The position numbers were made by a program, and so were the translations under genes. Positions 60,144-64,000 of a DNA stretch of 64,000 nt are shown piece after piece. The stretch comes from Rhabditoides inermis. Taxonomy: Eukaryota > Nematoda > Chromadorea > Rhabditida > Rhabditidae. The DNA lies in assembly GCA_963966185.1 (NCBI GenBank), contig CAWZYM010000045.1:611001-675000 (forward strand). The letters are read 5' to 3'. The notes below the pieces were generated by a model that saw nothing but the letters and a program-made list of their open reading frames with translations, was not told the origin of the DNA and ran no database searches. Every line of letters begins with the position of its first letter. The first letter of the stretch is position 1.

Positions 60144-60842
60144 TGGGAGAGAGACGCGGCGCGTGCGCACCTTGGTCATGACGACGAGGCAGTTCCTGAG
60201 GAGGGAGTAGTCTGCGTTCTTCTTTCCCAGAACGCCCTCGAAAGCCGTCTCCAGCTTCTGCTGCCACTTGAATGCCAACTTCCTGTGAAAACACCCAATA
60301 ATCTCGAGCACTCGAATGATGTATGTGTGACAATGTGGAAATGGTGAGTGTGCCACCTGAACTCTTCGTGCTTCATATCCTTTGTGCCGGCGACTCCCGA
60401 GGGATTCTCGGGTGTCTTGCGATTCACAGTCACTGCGAAGCCCGGGAAGCCGTCGCACTCCTTCTCGAACACCTACAATCAACCAATCAATCAGTACCCT
60501 CCGCATTCTAATCGATAATGCGAACCTTTTCATCGGCATGCCACCTAGCCGCCATGGAGAGGACAGTTTGGAGGAATCGTCCGAGGGCGCCCGCTTCGTT
60601 CTCCGAAAGGCCGGACAGCAGCGGAAGCACGTCCACAAACGTCTCAAACACACCACGTTCACACAACATCCTGACACTAATCTTCTAATTGAATAGGTTT
60701 GTCGATATGACGAGATATTTATCTTCAATGCAGCCCATGGTCACAAACATTGGAGCGGTTTCGTATGCGTTTAATAATATAAAGTTATTATTATGTAACG
60801 TTACTAATTATTTTCTAATTTTCTTTCTAATCAATCTGGTAT

Positions 60843-60883
<41 letters not shown>

Positions 60884-61295
60884 ATTTCACCACACTGTGG
60901 GCCTTGCGTCCCCTGTTCTCTCCTTTGCGCCGTGCTCTCTATTCGCCCGGCCCCGCCCACCCGCGGGAACACCGCTCTCTCAGCTGCAGCGAACGGCGGC
61001 CGAATGGTCTAGTGGTATGATTCTCGCTTTGGGTGCGAGAGGTCCCGGTTTCGATCACCGGTTCGGCCCTTATTTTTGCCAAATTGCAAACGCACCAGGA
61101 AAACACTATAAAATCGCGAAATTACTTTAAGTAAGACATTCAGTATTTTACACCATTTTTAAACCCTTTTGCACCACCACCCAATCCACCTTGTCGATGA
61201 AAAGAAGTGTCTGGAATCCTTCAGTGCGGTTCTGGTGAAGAATCTCGATCATCTTGCCTGAAACATTCATAACAAAATTGTAGGAAATAGTAGGG

Positions 61296-61327
<32 letters not shown>

Positions 61328-63455
61328 CCACAACATACCGCAGTAGATAGCGTCCTGCTCCGAGAACACGGCCCTGCGCAGGCAACACATCTGCAGAAAC
61401 ACAGCCTTGTGCTGAGAGCCTGCAACAAACACATACAAATTCTCTTCTGAAAAGTACAAGCGTAAAGTAGCTCTGTTTGGGTTCACCTCAATTCAACAAA
61501 AGCACATGCATAAAACTATTATTTCTACACTAAACTATAAACACAAACCTGCTCTCTCAAACGATACGTAAAAAAACGTATACTTTATCGATAATTTATT
61601 AATAGAGTCTATATAATATATTTTCTTATTTCTTATGAAAGCATTGTGAAAATCAATAAACAGCTATAGAACAATCGTTAAGTTTACAATGATGTTTTCA
61701 ATATTTTTGAATGTATACAAATACAAGAGCTTTTTTCACAGATGACTCGTTTGATAAACGGGTTAATAGAATGTGAGTGATAGAATGTGTGTGTGCAATA
61801 GTATATTCATATTGGGATTTGATTGTCAATGTATTCGTGATCGTTTTGAGAGAGCAGGTTTGTGTTTATAGTTTAGTGTAGAAATAATAGTTTTATGCAT
61901 GTGCTTTTGTTGAATTGAGGTGAACCCAAACAGAGCTACTTTACGCTTGTACTTTTCAGAAGAGAATGAATGTCCTTTTGTTGAATTTCGAATAAATTTT
62001 CTTTTTTCAAAATGTATTTTAAACAACAAAGATAACAACAACAAAACAACGCGCGTGAACGACGACGCAAATCACAAACAGTGGGCACATCGCATTATCG
62101 CGCTCTCCCGCACACATTCCGCATCACGAACCAATTAGCGCGCGGGGGCGGGGCTAGTGAGCGGGTCTTTCAGCGAATCAGCGAACAGCTGCACAACTGA
62201 CAAACGTGCAGACCTAACCAGCGAAAATATTTTTGGGTATTAAACTATTGTTTCATGTTTTGTTTTTGTGTATAGTTGTTCAACGGACGATTTAGAGACA
62301 ATATCATGATATAACTCTGAAACATTTATTATTTTAATGATTTACAAGCGATTTTCGCGGCCCTCCGGGCCGATCGGTTCTGCGCGCCGCTGGATAGGAC
62401 CCAAACGATCGGCGCTTCGCGCCGATCCTAATAGTAACGAAAAAATGAAAGTGTTGAATGTATGACGCCATATAGCTTATGTAACATGTTTCGATAAACA
62501 ACACCTACACATCCCCTGCGTCCGTCCTACTCACGTCCCTTGACGAACAAGCTGTGCTTGTCGGCAGCCAGGTATGCCCTGACCCTTGCCACGTGCTCGT
62601 TCTGCTTCCTCTGCTCCTCCCCCAGCTTCGACTCCAGCAGACGAAGACGCTCACTCTCCTTCGAACGCTTGCCCTTGCTCTGCAAGCACAATCGAATGGA
62701 TGTCACACACCCACAACCAATGAGGGGACGCGCTGCCTCCATGCGTTGTGCGCACTGACCTCTATGGCGTCTAGCTGCGCGGCCTGCTTCCTCACTCGCT
62801 CCATCTCCCGCTCGTATGCCTGCACTGGCACATCCACGTCGTACAGGGACAGCGCCCAGAACGCAACCATCGTCCTAGACAGGGAGTGGTCATCAACAAA
62901 CAGTACACTGATTCATTAATTCAATTGCGTCAAGTGAGAGATACTCACTTGAGTGGCACCTCGTCTATCCACGTGGAGGGTATCACTGGTCGAATCTCCT
63001 CGCACAGTCCGTCCAGCACCTTGTCCACTGAGCTCTCAAACACACCACATTCAAGCAAAACGTTAATTACTGTCATTCTTGCGAATATCAACATACAGAC
63101 CAAAAACATAATTTGAAAAAAAAAAGAAGAAGGTAACACCAACCTTGAAGAGGACCGTCTTCAACTTGTTGTCTAGCTTCTCCTTCTTCCGCTCCCCTGC
63201 TTCCTTCTCCTCCCCATTCGTCGACGCCCCAGAACCACGCATAGTCTTCTTTTGCCTGTCAAACTCCGCGAACACCTCAAAATATGTTTTATGTGTTTAT
63301 TATCAAAACACATGTATATCATTAACACACAACACACACTGTTCACCTGTGGCATGTACGTGTTCCTGGTCAAGTAGAAGGCCGAGTCGAGGGGAAGATG
63401 ATAGTCAGTGATGAGAGAGTAGGCCGACGGCAGCCTCAACACCACACTCATACAC

Positions 63456-63502
<47 letters not shown>

Positions 63503-64000
63503 TCTTCTCCCCACCCTCTCTCTCACCTCTTCGCCATCTCGTCTCCCTTCACATGCGCCAGCACAAACGAGCCGAACTGCACCAGCGTGTCGCGGCACTA
63601 GAACACAAATCAAAACTCATTGACAACCTCATATCACAACACACACACACACACACACACACACTCACCTGGTCGACCATCTCTCCGGCTAGCTTGAGTG
63701 GCAGGTGCTTGCTGTCCTGCCATACCACGCACTCCCTCTGCTGTGCTATGAGAATGGAGAGGGGCACTGGCAGATCCTCCTTGAGGAGGGCGTCCCGCAG
63801 ACGGTGGATAGCGCGCTTGTTGCGCACTGACGAGAAACCACCCGCCTACAACATGCGACTCATTCTTATCAAATCGCATAACAAGTCAAAGCACAAAACA
63901 CAACATTATCGATCCAACAGACCTCTGATCTGAGCTGCTCGCCGCCGCTGAGAGCCTCGAGCTGTTCGGGAGTGGCCCCCGACGGAGCTTCGATGCCACT
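58204..64000 (-). CDS. THOC2: THO complex subunit 2, 3' part (gene continues beyond the window)
   Basis: Large scaffold subunit of the nuclear THO/TREX complex, which couples transcription to mRNA packaging and export. Exons from the window end downward match the THOC2 core in order: [59 protein letters not shown] long Lys/Glu/Arg-rich tail (59.7-58.2 kb) ends R-S-R-K and stop. The 5' end lies beyond 64000. Large introns hold a tRNA gene, a foldback element and GA/CA arrays. Confidence 0.93.
60073..60140. repeat. (GA)n array in a THOC2 intron
   Basis: A nearly pure GA run of about 68 bases on the plus strand. Confidence 0.93.
60998..61069 (+). tRNA. tRNA-Pro (anticodon UGG)
   Basis: A 72-base cloverleaf without intron. 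Acceptor stem GGCCGAA pairs with TTCGGCC; D-arm GTCTAGTGGTATGAT; anticodon stem CTCGC with GCGAG and loop TTTGGGT (anticodon TGG at 61030-61032); T-arm CCGGT-TTCGATC-ACCGG. A-box and B-box are intact. A T-run (TTATTTTTG) shortly downstream can end Pol III transcription. The gene lies antisense inside the THOC2 intron between about 60.65 and 61.19 kb. Confidence 0.96.
61440..61967. mobile_element. Foldback element with perfect 121-bp inverted arms in a THOC2 intron
   Basis: 61440-61560 is the exact reverse complement of 61847-61967 as far as can be read, separated by about 286 bases of AT-rich DNA. There is no coding capacity in the spacer. The arm contains GTGAACCCAAACAGAGCTAC. Perfect arms imply a recent origin or gene conversion. 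Confidence 0.9.
62364..62427. repeat. Two adjacent GC-rich hairpins in a THOC2 intron
   Basis: GGCCCTCCGGGCC and GATCGGCGC-TTC-GCGCCGATC fold as compact stems about 30 bases apart within AT-rich intron DNA. Role unknown. Confidence 0.5.
63456..63502. repeat. (CT)n-(AC)n compound microsatellite
   Basis: A CT run passing directly into a CA run in a THOC2 intron; a second CA run lies at 63638-63664 in the next intron. Confidence 0.92.

Overview
The window is compact animal nuclear DNA. Genes are split into many short exons separated by introns of mostly 40-150 bases, with GT-AG borders and some GC-AG borders. The closest fit is a nematode: a globin with the nematode-style ending W-S-Q-L...V-R-D-G-Y-Y, a nematode-style BTB protein, a NeSL-type retrotransposon with a Ulp1 protease domain, and several start codons lying 1-25 bases after a good 3' splice site, as expected with spliced-leader trans-splicing. 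This assignment is inference; species and genus cannot be fixed from the sequence. GA/CT microsatellites and polypurine tracts are very common.

Layout. 1-5.4 kb: repeats, no supported gene. 5.4-15.7 kb: four genes on the minus strand, in transcription order PIGY (GPI-anchor enzyme subunit), ABCF3/GCN20 (translation ATPase), KLHL18 (cullin-3 adaptor) and an F-box protein; PIGY and ABCF3 are only 6 bases apart. 15.8-18.4 kb: a nested foldback element and two doubtful small genes. 18.5-20.9 kb: a complete 11-exon SPOP gene (plus), a second cullin-3 adaptor. 21.5-22.0 kb: a small cysteine-rich protein (minus). About 22-28.4 kb: a near full-length NeSL-type non-LTR retrotransposon (plus). 28.4-29.8 kb: inverted tRNA-derived repeats. 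29.8-35.1 kb: a BTB protein and a protein with two TAZ-type zinc fingers (both minus). 35.9-39.3 kb: a short-chain collagen-like secreted protein (plus). 39.7-44.3 kb: a globin with an N-myristoylation signal (minus). 44.3-47.9 kb: repeats. 47.9-52.9 kb: a membrane-anchored M1 aminopeptidase-like protein that has lost its zinc site (minus). 54.1-55.1 kb: an unidentified gene (minus). 55.4-58.2 kb: a 1.2-kb polypurine tract and other repeats. 58.2-64.0 kb: the 3' part of THOC2 (minus), whose introns hold an antisense tRNA-Pro gene and a perfect 121-bp inverted repeat.

The host genes do not form one pathway. Three of them (F-box, KLHL18, SPOP) are substrate adaptors of cullin-RING ubiquitin ligases, which looks like coincidence. 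Coordinates of multi-exon genes run from start to stop codon and include introns; exon borders were placed by eye from splice signals, phase and remembered family sequences. No alignment or database search was run.
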